Source: Bradyrhizobium genomosp. I (2014) (GTDB lineage: Bacteria > Pseudomonadota > Alphaproteobacteria > Rhizobiales > Xanthobacteraceae). From it: a stretch of 46,376 nucleotides of DNA. The notes beneath the pieces were generated by a model. That model made no database searches. It was not told the origin of the DNA and saw nothing but the letters and a program-made list of their open reading frames with translations. Positions 16,415-24,489 of this stretch are shown piece after piece. A program made the translations under genes and the position numbers. The stretch is taken from contig NZ_AJQE01000373.1 in assembly GCF_000261685.1 (NCBI RefSeq), positions 1 through 46,376 on the forward strand, read 5' to 3'. The first letter of the stretch is position 1. Every line of letters begins with the position of its first letter.

Positions 16415-18346
16415 ATGACAGACATTTCGAACAGTGAGCCGAAGTACGCCTCTCCGTCGGTCATCGCGCAGCATGATGCCATGCTGAAGGCGCTGCCGTT
16501 TTCCGACAGGCGGGATTTCGACGATGCCGCGCGCGGCTTTCTCGGCACGATCGAGAATGCGACGATCCTGAATCCGCAGGGACGGACGGTCTGGAGCCTC
16601 GAGCCTTACGGCTTCCTGTCCACTGAAGTGGCGCCGGCCACGGTCAATCCGAGCCTGTGGCGGCAATCGCGTCTCAACATGCAGCACGGGCTGTTCGAGG
16701 TCGTGCCCGGCGTCTACCAGGTGCGCGGGCTCGACATCGCCAACATGACCCTGATCGAGGGCGACAGCGGCGTCATCGTCGTCGATGCCCTGACCTCGAT
16801 CGAAGGCGCCCGCGCCGCGCTCGATCTCTATTTCAGGCATCGCGGCCTGAAGCGTGTTGCGGCCGTCATCTTCACGCACACCCACACCGACCATTGGGGC
16901 GGCGCGCGCGGCGTGCTGGAGGAGGATGCGCTCGCCACCGGCCGCGTGCCGATCGTCGCGCCGAACCTGTTCATGGAGCACGCCGTCTCCGAGAACATCA
17001 TCGCGGGACCGGCGATGCTGCGCCGGGCGCAATACCAGTTCGGGCCGCTGCTCGGCAAGGGCGTGCGGGGACAGGTCGATTGCGGGCTCGGCAAGTCGAT
17101 GGCGGCAGGATCAGTCGCGCTGCTGCGGCCGACCGACCTGATCATGGCGACCGGCGATAGGCGCGTGATCGACGGCGTCGAGTTCGAATTCCAGATGGCA
17201 CCGAACAGCGAAGCGCCCGCGGAGATGCACTTCTTCATCCCGCGCTACAAGCTGTTGAACCTCGCCGAGAACTGCACGCACAATTTCCACAATCTGCTGC
17301 CGTTCCGCGGCGCCGACGTGCGCGACGCGCTGGCCTGGTCGAAATATCTGGGCGAGGCCTTGCGGCTCTGGGACGGCAAGGCGGAGGCGATGTGCGGCCA
17401 GCACCACTGGCCGGTGTGGGGGGCTGAGCGCATCGGCATGATGATCCGCCAGCAGCGCGACCTCTACAAATTCGCGCACGACCAGACCATCCGCCTGATG
17501 AATCATGGCCTCACCGCCGCCGAGATCGCCGAGACGATCCAGCTGCCGAAGAGCCTGGAAGGCGCCTGGCATGGCCGTGGTTATTACGGCCACATCCGGC
17601 ACAATGTGAAGGCGATCTACCAGAAATATCTCGGCTGGTACGACGCCAATCCGGTCAATCTCGATCCGCTGCCGCCGGTGGAGTCGGGCAGGAAATATGT
17701 CGAGTATATGGGCGGGGCGGAGGCGATCCTGGCGCGGGCGCGCGATGATTTCGACAAGGGCGAGTTTCGCTTCGTCGCTCAGGTGCTCGGCCATCTCGTC
17801 TTCGCCGAACCGGACAATTCGGCGGCACGCAGCCTGCTCGCCGACACGCTGGAGCAGCTCGGCTACGCCGCTGAGAGCGCGACTTGGCGCAACGCCTATC
17901 TGTTCGGCGCGCAGGAATTGCGGCAGGGCATGCCGAAGGTACCGGCGCGCCCGCCGATGCCGCGCGAAACGCTGGCCGCGCTGCGCACCTCCCAGCTCTG
18001 GGATGTGATGGGAATTCGCCTCAACGGCCCCAAGGCGGAAGGCAAGCACATCGTCTTGAACTGGCGCTTTTCCGACACCGGCGAGATCTTCGTGCTCAAT
18101 CTGGAGAACTGCGCGCTCACTTACGCTGAGGGCGTGCAGGCGGAGAACGCGGACGCCAGCTTCACGCTCGCGCGCGCAACGCTCGACGAGGTGATCGCGA
18201 AGCTGACGAGCTTTCCGGAAGCCGTCGCCGCCGGCAAGATCGAGCTATCGGGCAACCCGATGCGGCTTGCCGAGCTGATGGGCCTGATGGACGAATTCCC
18301 GCGCATGTTCGAGATCGTCGAGCCGAAGCGGGCGGTGGTGAGATAG
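16415..18346 (+). CDS. Alkyl/aryl sulfatase, class III metallo-beta-lactamase type (SdsA/YjcS-like)
   Basis: This 643-aa protein has three parts in the SdsA1 order. The metallo-beta-lactamase domain (about 60-370) has His155, His157, Asp159 and His160 in THTHTDHWGG, plus NIIAGPAMLRRAQYQFG and NCTHNFHNLLPFRG. A helical dimerisation domain follows (about 385-515, with GQHHWPVWGAERIG just before it). The C-terminal part is an SCP2-like sterol-carrier fold (about 530-640). Members hydrolyse primary alkyl sulfates such as dodecyl sulfate to alcohol and sulfate. The N-terminus has no signal peptide, unlike secreted SdsA1, so it is probably cytoplasmic. The ATG at 16415 follows GGGGAG; upstream in-frame codons lack a site. 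Confidence 0.9.
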   Translation: MTDISNSEPKYASPSVIAQHDAMLKALPFSDRRDFDDAARGFLGTIENATILNPQGRTVWSLEPYGFLSTEVAPATVNPSLWRQSRLNMQHGLFEVVPGVYQVRGLDIANMTLIEGDSGVIVVDALTSIEGARAALDLYFRHRGLKRVAAVIFTHTHTDHWGGARGVLEEDALATGRVPIVAPNLFMEHAVSENIIAGPAMLRRAQYQFGPLLGKGVRGQVDCGLGKSMAAGSVALLRPTDLIMATGDRRVIDGVEFEFQMAPNSEAPAEMHFFIPRYKLLNLAENCTHNFHNLLPFRGADVRDALAWSKYLGEALRLWDGKAEAMCGQHHWPVWGAERIGMMIRQQRDLYKFAHDQTIRLMNHGLTAAEIAETIQLPKSLEGAWHGRGYYGHIRHNVKAIYQKYLGWYDANPVNLDPLPPVESGRKYVEYMGGAEAILARARDDFDKGEFRFVAQVLGHLVFAEPDNSAARSLLADTLEQLGYAAESATWRNAYLFGAQELRQGMPKVPARPPMPRETLAALRTSQLWDVMGIRLNGPKAEGKHIVLNWRFSDTGEIFVLNLENCALTYAEGVQAENADASFTLARATLDEVIAKLTSFPEAVAAGKIELSGNPMRLAELMGLMDEFPRMFEIVEPKRAVVR

Positions 18347-18369
18347 GATACTGTCGCGCCACATTCAGT

Positions 18370-18530
18370 GTCGTCCCCGCCTAGTGCGCAATTGCGCACG
18401 GGGGCGGGGACCCATAACCCCAGGGGGAAGTTGAGGCGCGAGCTGGTAACTCCGAGTCTTCGCAAAGCTGCTGCTGCGGAGTATGGGTCCCGGATCGGCG
18501 CGCGCTTGCGGCGCGCTTGTCCGGGACGAC
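18370..18530. repeat. Dispersed Bradyrhizobiaceae intergenic repeat with inverted ends
   Basis: The element starts GTCGTCCCCGCC at 18370 and ends TCCGGGACGAC at 18530, giving imperfect terminal inverted repeats. Inside, GGGACCCATA (from 18408) and TATGGGTCCC (18482-18491) form a second inverted pair, and GCGCAATTGCGC is an internal palindrome. I recognise this GTCGTCCC...GGGACGAC arrangement from many Bradyrhizobium and Rhodopseudomonas spacers. It fills the space between the convergent sulfatase and glycosyltransferase genes and may act as a bidirectional hairpin barrier. Confidence 0.65.
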
Positions 18531-18548
18531 AGTTGTGGGTGTGGCTAG

Positions 18549-19619
18549 CTATTCCGCGCTGCTCACCAGCTTGATCCGCGGCGCCTGTGCCTCGGTCAGG
18601 CTGCGATAGGCCGCGAGATAGTCCAGCGCCATGCGCCGTGCCGTGAAGCGCGTCTCGAACCGCTTGCGGATCGCGGTGCGGTCGAGTTGCGGAAGGCGAT
18701 TCACCACCCCCGCGGCGCTGATGATGTCCTCGACGACGAAGCCGGTGAGACCCTCGTCGATGATCTCCGGCGCCGAGCCGCGGTTGAAGGCGACGACCGG
18801 CGTTCCGCACGCCATAGCCTCGATCATCACGAGGCCGAACGGCTCCGGCCAGTCGATCGGCAGCAGGAGGCCGAGCGCGCCGCTCAGAAAGTCCGACTTC
18901 TCGCGATCGCTGATCTCGCCGATGAAGTCGACCAGCGGATTGTTTTCGATCATCGGCCGGATCAGCTCGTCGTAGTAATCCTGGTCGGCGCGATCGACCT
19001 TGGCCGCGATCTTCAGCGGGATGCCGCAATGGGTCGCGATCTTGATGGCGCGGTCGACGCCTTTTTCCGGCGCGATGCGGCCGAGCACGGCGAGATATTC
19101 CTGCTTCGCCGGCTTCGGCGTCAGCAAGTTCTCCGGCAGGCCGTGGTGGATCGTTGTCACCCAGTTCGCCTGCGGCACCGGCCGTCGCTGCGCATTGGAG
19201 ATCGAAATGACGGGCATCCTGGCGAAGGTGTTGAAGACCGGCTGATGCTCCGGCAGATCGAGCCGGCCGTGCAGCGTGGTCACGAATGGCGTGGGCTGTC
19301 GGTGGAACAGCGACCACGGATAATAGTCGAGATGGAAGTGGAGGAAGTCGAACTCCTCGTCGTCACATTTCTGCCGCACCCGCTCCAGCAGCACCATGTG
19401 CAGCGCGTTGGGATCGCGCACGGAACCGTCGAGACGGAGCGCCTTCGGCCACAACGCATCCAGCTTTGCCGACGTCCGCGAGTCGCCGCTCGCGAACAAT
19501 GTCACGTCGTGTCCAAGGGCTACCAGCTCCTCCGTCAACCAATGCACCACCCGCTCGGTGCCGCCATACAGCTTGGGTGGAACAGCCTCCGTCAGCGGAG
19601 CTACCTGCGCGATGCGCAT
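18549..19619 (-). CDS. Glycosyltransferase family 4 (GT-B fold)
   Basis: This 356-aa cytoplasmic protein has a GT-B fold. The N-terminal half opens MRIAQVAPLTEAVPPKLYGGTERVV, whose Gly-Gly loop contacts the donor, followed by LVALGHDVTLFASGDS. The C-terminal half has LGRIAPEKGVDRAI and the donor-sugar signature PEPFGLVMIEAMACGTPVVAF. It transfers a sugar from an NDP-sugar to an unknown acceptor. The ATG at 19619 follows GAGGAG; the frame extends to 19724 but that part crosses the promoter. A consensus EcfG promoter lies 72 nt upstream, so it is probably part of the general stress response. It is divergent from the ABC transporter and debranching genes. Confidence 0.88.
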   Translation of the reverse strand: MRIAQVAPLTEAVPPKLYGGTERVVHWLTEELVALGHDVTLFASGDSRTSAKLDALWPKALRLDGSVRDPNALHMVLLERVRQKCDDEEFDFLHFHLDYYPWSLFHRQPTPFVTTLHGRLDLPEHQPVFNTFARMPVISISNAQRRPVPQANWVTTIHHGLPENLLTPKPAKQEYLAVLGRIAPEKGVDRAIKIATHCGIPLKIAAKVDRADQDYYDELIRPMIENNPLVDFIGEISDREKSDFLSGALGLLLPIDWPEPFGLVMIEAMACGTPVVAFNRGSAPEIIDEGLTGFVVEDIISAAGVVNRLPQLDRTAIRKRFETRFTARRMALDYLAAYRSLTEAQAPRIKLVSSAE

Positions 19620-19690
19620 CTCACCATCTCCTCTACGATCATGAACGTTGAAAGCCCCCGCACGTCGGCACCGGCTATGCCAGCCAAGGG

Positions 19691-19715
19691 AACGTTCCCG
19701 CACTTGCGAAGTTCC
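19691..19715 (-). promoter_or_regulatory. EcfG (sigma-EcfG, general stress response) promoter
   Basis: On the minus strand GGAAC (19715-19711), a 16-nt spacer and CGTT (19694-19691) match the alphaproteobacterial EcfG consensus GGAAC-N16/17-CGTT exactly. The site points at the glycosyltransferase gene, with the -10 element 72 nt from the ATG at 19619. The sequence also contains the palindrome GGGAACGTTCCC at 19688-19699, which overlaps the -10 element. Confidence 0.65.
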
Positions 19716-19818
19716 TTCTCCCAAACGTTACATATTCGACACGTCGGGCGATCGTCGCGATGCTGCCACCAGATTTTCGCACATCGCCCGCATCCGCATG
19801 TCGTGATGGCGTTGCCCG

Positions 19819-19844
19819 GGAACAGAGGCGAAGCGGTCGATGTT
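19819..19844 (+). promoter_or_regulatory. Possible second EcfG-like promoter
   Basis: GGAAC at 19819-19823, a 17-nt spacer and TGTT at 19841-19844 differ from the EcfG consensus by one base in the -10 element. It points at the ABC transporter gene starting at 19894. Since the divergent gene has a perfect match, shared stress control of both sides is plausible, but this weaker match could be chance. Confidence 0.3.
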
Positions 19845-19893
19845 CACTCGACCAGTAATCAAACGAAAATCAGCATAACGGGGCGATAGCCAT

Positions 19894-21660
19894 ATGGATC
19901 AGCTTTCTGGATACGCGCGCAGGCCATTTGCCTTTGTCTTGCGCTATCTTCGGATGCGAATGGCGTCGCACATGGTGATCTTGACCGCAGTCGTTGCGGC
20001 GGTTGCCTGCTCCGTAGGCACTCAGTACGGGGTTAAATCCCTTGTCGACGCCTTGTCTGCGGGACCTTCGCATGGTGGCGGCGGCGTATGGCTGGCATTC
20101 ATTCTGCTCATGTCTTTGATCGCCGCCGACAACTTCCTGTGGCGGATCGCGAGTTGGACAGCGAGCTTCACCTTTGTCCGGGTCACGGGTGATTTGCGGC
20201 GAGACATATTTCGTCATCTGACCGGACACGCGCCGAGTTATTTTTCCGACCGGATGCCAGGAATGCTGACGAGCCGGATCACGGCGACGTCGAATGCGGT
20301 GTTCACGGTCGAGAACATGTTCGTCTGGAACGTGCTGCCGCCGTGCATTGCCACAATTGCGGCAATCGCGCTGATTGGAACCGTCAGTCCTTATATGGCA
20401 CTCGGCCTGACAGTGATCGCAGGCGGTATGGTGATCGCCATGTTCCGTCTGGCAGCCGCCGGCAAGCCGCTTCACGACGATTTCGCCGACAAGGCGGCCG
20501 CGGTCGACGGCGAGATGATCGATGTCATCAGCAATATGCCCCTGGTCCGTGCCTTCTGTGGCATCGGCCACGAGCATGAGCGGTTCGACGCGACCGTGAA
20601 CCGGGAACTCATCGCGCGAAGCCGCAGCCTGCGTTATCTGGAAAAGCTGCGGCTGTTGCATGCTGCCGTAACCGTGCTTTTGACGGTTGCGCTGATGGCC
20701 TGGGCAATCACGCTCTGGCATAGGGGTGAAGCGACCACCGGTGACGTCGTTCTGGTCTGTACGCTTGGCATCTCGATCCTGAGCGCCACGCGCGATCTCG
20801 CGGTGGCGCTGGTCGACGTCACCCAGCACGTGGCGCGGCTGACCGAGGCGATCGCCACGCTGCTGGTGCCGCACGAATTGCGCGACCACCCCGAAGCCGA
20901 GCCGCTGATGAAGAGCGGCGCTGCGATCGCGTTCAACAATGTCGCCTTCGGCTATCCCGGCGGCGAGAAGATCTTCGAGCGGTTCAGCCTGCGGCTCCAG
21001 CCGGGCCAGCGCGTCGGCCTGGTCGGGCAGTCCGGCGGCGGCAAGTCGACGCTGTTCACGTTGCTCCAGCGCTTCTACGACGTCGACGAGGGCAGCATCA
21101 CCATCGACGGCCAGGACATCTCGAAGGTCACGCAGCTGAGCCTGCGCGAGGCGATTTCCGTCGTGCCGCAGGACATTTCATTGTTTCATCGCTCCATTCG
21201 CGAGAACATCCGCTACGGCCGTCCGAACGCGACCGACGACGAGGTGCTGCGTGCAGCCATCGCGGCGCGCTGCGACTTCGTCGAGAGCCTGCCCGATGGC
21301 CTCGACACCATGGTCGGCGACCGCGGTGTCAAGATGTCCGGCGGCCAGCGCCAGCGCATCGCGATCGCGCGCGCCTTCCTCAAGGATGCGCCGATCCTGC
21401 TGCTGGACGAGGCGACTGCCGCGCTCGACAGCGAATCCGAGGAGGCGATCCGCGAGGCGCTGTCGCGCCTGATGCGCGGCCGGACCGTGATCGCGATCGC
21501 GCATCGGCTGGCGACGCTGCGCAATTTCGACCGCGTGGTGGTGTTGAGGAATGGTAAGATCATCGAGGACGGCTCGCCCGAGCGTCTGATGCAGGGCCAC
21601 GGGCCGTATCGCGAGCTGGTCACGCAGGAAATGAGCCGGCTCGCGCAAGCCGCCGCGTAG
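19894..21660 (+). CDS. ABC transporter, fused permease and ATP-binding protein (MsbA-like exporter)
   Basis: This 588-aa half-transporter has a six-helix membrane domain (about residues 20-320) and a nucleotide-binding domain (about 342-580). Walker A is GQSGGGKST (378-386), the ABC signature is MSGGQRQRI (481-489) and Walker B is ILLLDEATAALD (501-512). It should dimerise in the inner membrane and export a lipid, glycan or peptide. Being next to a glycosyltransferase and a glycogen-debranching-type enzyme suggests a glycan substrate, but that is inference. The ATG at 19894 follows GGGGCGATAG. The debranching gene starts 56 nt after its stop, so they are probably one operon. Confidence 0.88.
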   Translation: MDQLSGYARRPFAFVLRYLRMRMASHMVILTAVVAAVACSVGTQYGVKSLVDALSAGPSHGGGGVWLAFILLMSLIAADNFLWRIASWTASFTFVRVTGDLRRDIFRHLTGHAPSYFSDRMPGMLTSRITATSNAVFTVENMFVWNVLPPCIATIAAIALIGTVSPYMALGLTVIAGGMVIAMFRLAAAGKPLHDDFADKAAAVDGEMIDVISNMPLVRAFCGIGHEHERFDATVNRELIARSRSLRYLEKLRLLHAAVTVLLTVALMAWAITLWHRGEATTGDVVLVCTLGISILSATRDLAVALVDVTQHVARLTEAIATLLVPHELRDHPEAEPLMKSGAAIAFNNVAFGYPGGEKIFERFSLRLQPGQRVGLVGQSGGGKSTLFTLLQRFYDVDEGSITIDGQDISKVTQLSLREAISVVPQDISLFHRSIRENIRYGRPNATDDEVLRAAIAARCDFVESLPDGLDTMVGDRGVKMSGGQRQRIAIARAFLKDAPILLLDEATAALDSESEEAIREALSRLMRGRTVIAIAHRLATLRNFDRVVVLRNGKIIEDGSPERLMQGHGPYRELVTQEMSRLAQAAA

Positions 21661-21716
21661 ACCAGCAGTCGCGTTCTCGAGTGGTTGCGTTTGAAACAGG
21701 CGCAGGGGAGCAGCTC

Positions 21717-23921
21717 ATGTCGGCCGAAGCCGTAACCCAGTTCGTCTCCGTGACGAGGACCTCGGAACAGGTCGCGGAACAACCTTTCTATATTCCGATG
21801 ACGGGGCCGTCGGCACGGCCGCGGCGTTCACTCAAGCACGACGACACTTTCATCGTGCTCGACAGCCATGGCGACATCGGCGCATCCGCCGGCGGGCCGG
21901 ACGGCCTGTTCCATCACGATACGCGCTACCTCGCGCGGCTCGAGCTCGTGCTCGACGATCTCCAGCCGCTGCTGCTCGGCTCGAACCTGCGCGACGACAA
22001 TTCGGCGCTGACGGTCGACCTCACCAATCCGGACATCTACCGGCAGGGCAACCTCGTTCTGCAGAAGGACCTGCTGCACATCGTGCGCACGATCTTCCTG
22101 TGGCGCGGCACGGCCTATCAGCGCATCGGCGTGCAGAACCATGGCGACCGGCGCACCAGCGTCGACCTGACGCTGCTGTTCGGCAATGACTTCGCCGATC
22201 TGTTCGAGGTCCGCGGCGAGCGGCGACCGCGCCGCGGGATAGGAACGAGCCGGCTGCTCGGGCCGACCGACGTCCTGTTCGAATATCGCGGCCTCGACGA
22301 GGCCGAACGGACCACCGGGCTGCATTTCGACCCGCGTCCGACGCGGCTCTCGGTCAATGCCGCGACCTGGGAGCTCGACCTGGAGCCGCACCAGGCCAAA
22401 TCGCTTTTCGTGGCCGTGTCCTGCAACCGACCGGTGACGGAAAAGCCGGTGCCGTTCTTCCCGGGTCTGCTGGCGCACCGCCGCGAGATGCGGCGGTCGA
22501 CCATGGGCGCGGCCAGCATCGAGACCTCCAACAACATCTTCAACGAGGTGCTGTGCCAGGCCATGGCCGACCTCAACATGCTGATGACCGAGACGCCGCA
22601 GGGGCGCTACCCCTATGCCGGCATCCCCTGGTACTCGACGACGTTCGGTCGCGACGGCCTCATCACCGCGCTCCAGATGCTCTGGGTCGATCCCCGTGTC
22701 GCGAAAGGCGTCCTGCGCCGGCTCGCGCATTTCCAGGCCACGGAGATCGACCCGCTCGCCGACGCTGCGCCCGGAAAGATCCTGCACGAGATGCGCGGCG
22801 GCGAGATGGCGGCACTCGGGGAAGTGCCGTTCGCGCACTACTACGGCAGCGTCGATTCGACCGCGCTGTTCGTGCTGCTCGCAGGAAGCTATTTCGAGCG
22901 CACCGGCGACGAGGCCACGTTGATCGAGCTGTGGCCGGCGATCGAGGCGGGGCTGGCCTGGATCGACGGCCCTGGTGATCCCGACCAGGACGGCTTCGTC
23001 GAATACCAGCGCGCGACCGAGAAGGGGCTGGCCAACCAGGGCTGGAAGGATTCCTACGACGCGATCTTCCATGCCGACGGCCAGCTTGCAGAGGGCAATA
23101 TCGCCCTCGCGGAAGTCCAGGGCTACGTCTTTGCCGCCAAGCAGCTCGCTGCGCGTTGCGCGCTGCGGCTCGGCAGGCCGGACCGCGTGCGCAAGCTCGA
23201 GACCGAAGCCAGGGCACTCGCCGAGCGCTTCGAGAAGGCGTTCTGGTGCGAGGAGCTCGGCACCTATGCGCTCGCCCTCGACGGCAAGAAGCGCCCGTGC
23301 AAGGTGCGGACCTCGAACGCCGGCCAGGTGCTGTTCAGCGGCATGATCCGGGAGGACCGCGCGCGCCTCGTCGCTGCCGATCTGATGCGCCCGCATTTCT
23401 TCTCGGGTTGGGGCATCCGCACCGTCGCGCAGGGCGAGGTGCGCTACAATCCGATGTCCTATCATGACGGGTCGATCTGGCCGCACGACAACGCGCTGAT
23501 CGCGCTCGGTCTCGCGCGCTACGGCCTGAAGAATTCGGTAGCGCATGTCTTCAAGGGGCTGTTCGATGCCGCGACCTACATGGATCTGCGCCGGTTGCCC
23601 GAATTGTTCTGCGGCTTCCGCCGCGAGAAGCGGCGCGGGCCGACGCTCTATCCGGTCGCCTGCGCGCCTCAGGCCTGGGCCAGCGCGACGCCGTTCACGC
23701 TGCTGGAGGCGGCGCTCGGCCTCGAGTTCGACGTGGCGCGCGGCGAGATTCGCCTGCGCAATCCGCATCTGCCGGCGTTCCTCAACGAGGTCATCCTGCG
23801 CGATCTGCGCCTCGGCCAGTCCAGCGTCGATCTTTGCGTCAGCCGCCACGGCGACGACGTGGCGCTGGAGGTGATGCGCACGCGCGGCCAGATCCAGGTC
23901 TCGATCGTGCTGGCGCGCTAG
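21717..23921 (+). CDS. Amylo-alpha-1,6-glucosidase family (glycogen-debranching-like) enzyme
   Basis: This 734-aa protein has an N-terminal beta-sandwich domain of the GDE_N_bis type (about residues 35-235: DTFIVLDSHGDIGA, GLFHHDTRYLARLEL). The C-terminal (alpha/alpha)6 domain of the GDE type (about 275-690) contains PYAGIPWYSTTFGRDGLITALQ and GLANQGWKDSYDAIFHADG, with acidic residues in the usual catalytic region. The family removes alpha-1,6-linked glucose or trims related glucans. The ATG at 21717 follows GGGGAG; a GTG at 21681 would add 12 poorly conserved residues. It is co-directional with the ABC exporter and PRC-barrel genes. Confidence 0.88.
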   Translation: MSAEAVTQFVSVTRTSEQVAEQPFYIPMTGPSARPRRSLKHDDTFIVLDSHGDIGASAGGPDGLFHHDTRYLARLELVLDDLQPLLLGSNLRDDNSALTVDLTNPDIYRQGNLVLQKDLLHIVRTIFLWRGTAYQRIGVQNHGDRRTSVDLTLLFGNDFADLFEVRGERRPRRGIGTSRLLGPTDVLFEYRGLDEAERTTGLHFDPRPTRLSVNAATWELDLEPHQAKSLFVAVSCNRPVTEKPVPFFPGLLAHRREMRRSTMGAASIETSNNIFNEVLCQAMADLNMLMTETPQGRYPYAGIPWYSTTFGRDGLITALQMLWVDPRVAKGVLRRLAHFQATEIDPLADAAPGKILHEMRGGEMAALGEVPFAHYYGSVDSTALFVLLAGSYFERTGDEATLIELWPAIEAGLAWIDGPGDPDQDGFVEYQRATEKGLANQGWKDSYDAIFHADGQLAEGNIALAEVQGYVFAAKQLAARCALRLGRPDRVRKLETEARALAERFEKAFWCEELGTYALALDGKKRPCKVRTSNAGQVLFSGMIREDRARLVAADLMRPHFFSGWGIRTVAQGEVRYNPMSYHDGSIWPHDNALIALGLARYGLKNSVAHVFKGLFDAATYMDLRRLPELFCGFRREKRRGPTLYPVACAPQAWASATPFTLLEAALGLEFDVARGEIRLRNPHLPAFLNEVILRDLRLGQSSVDLCVSRHGDDVALEVMRTRGQIQVSIVLAR

Positions 23922-23944
23922 CGGCGCGTCGTAAGGAGGGTGTC

Positions 23945-24466
23945 ATGCGTGCGATCGGAGCGTTGATCCTGGGCGTGGCGATCGCGGTTGCCCTGACGGT
24001 CGCGCCGTCGCGCGCCGCGGAGGATCACCCCGCAGGCCAGAATGAAGCGAATGCGCCGGCGACGGCACAGCCGCCGGTCTCAACCGTTCCGGTGACGCCC
24101 AAGGACGCCGCGCCGCCGCCCTCGGTGACCATCATCGGCGCGAGCGAGGCCCACGGCGTGCTCGGCCGCGACGTTCGCAGCGCCGCCGGCGAGGACATGG
24201 GCCGTATCGTCGACGTCATCGTCGATCGCGCCGGCCATGTGCGCGCCGCGGCGATCGATTTCGGCGGCTTCCTCGGCGTCGGCAGCCGCAAGATCGTGGT
24301 GGACTGGAACGCGCTACGGTTCGGCAAGATCGCCAACAAGAAGGACAGCATCACGCTGGAATTGACCAAGGCGCAGGTCGCGGCCGCGCCGGAATACAAG
24401 GAAGACACGCCGATCGTCGTGCTCGGCGCGTCCGGCAGCCTCCAGCCGCTGCAGGCGATCCAGTGA
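23945..24466 (+). CDS. Exported PRC-barrel domain protein
   Basis: This 173-aa protein has a signal peptide (ALILGVAIAVALTVA, cleavage near SRAAE), a Pro/Ala-rich linker (about 28-65), and one PRC-barrel domain (about 67-150: LGRDVRSAAGEDMGRIVDVIVDRAGHVRAAAIDFGGFLGVGSRKIVVDW). PRC barrels bind protein partners or RNA; exported forms are common in Bradyrhizobium and other rhizobia but their role is unclear. AAGGAGG precedes the ATG. It lies 23 nt after the debranching gene and is followed 23 nt later by an MFS gene, so it is probably within the same operon. Confidence 0.85.
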   Translation: MRAIGALILGVAIAVALTVAPSRAAEDHPAGQNEANAPATAQPPVSTVPVTPKDAAPPPSVTIIGASEAHGVLGRDVRSAAGEDMGRIVDVIVDRAGHVRAAAIDFGGFLGVGSRKIVVDWNALRFGKIANKKDSITLELTKAQVAAAPEYKEDTPIVVLGASGSLQPLQAIQ

Positions 24467-24489
24467 GGTGCAGGGAGGGCTGACTGCCC

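Noticed and set aside
13160..18346. TRAP transporter as importer of alkyl sulfates for the sulfatase
   Set aside because: DctP closely resembles C4-dicarboxylate binding proteins, and the sulfatase has its own spacer of 127 nt; adjacency is probably incidental.
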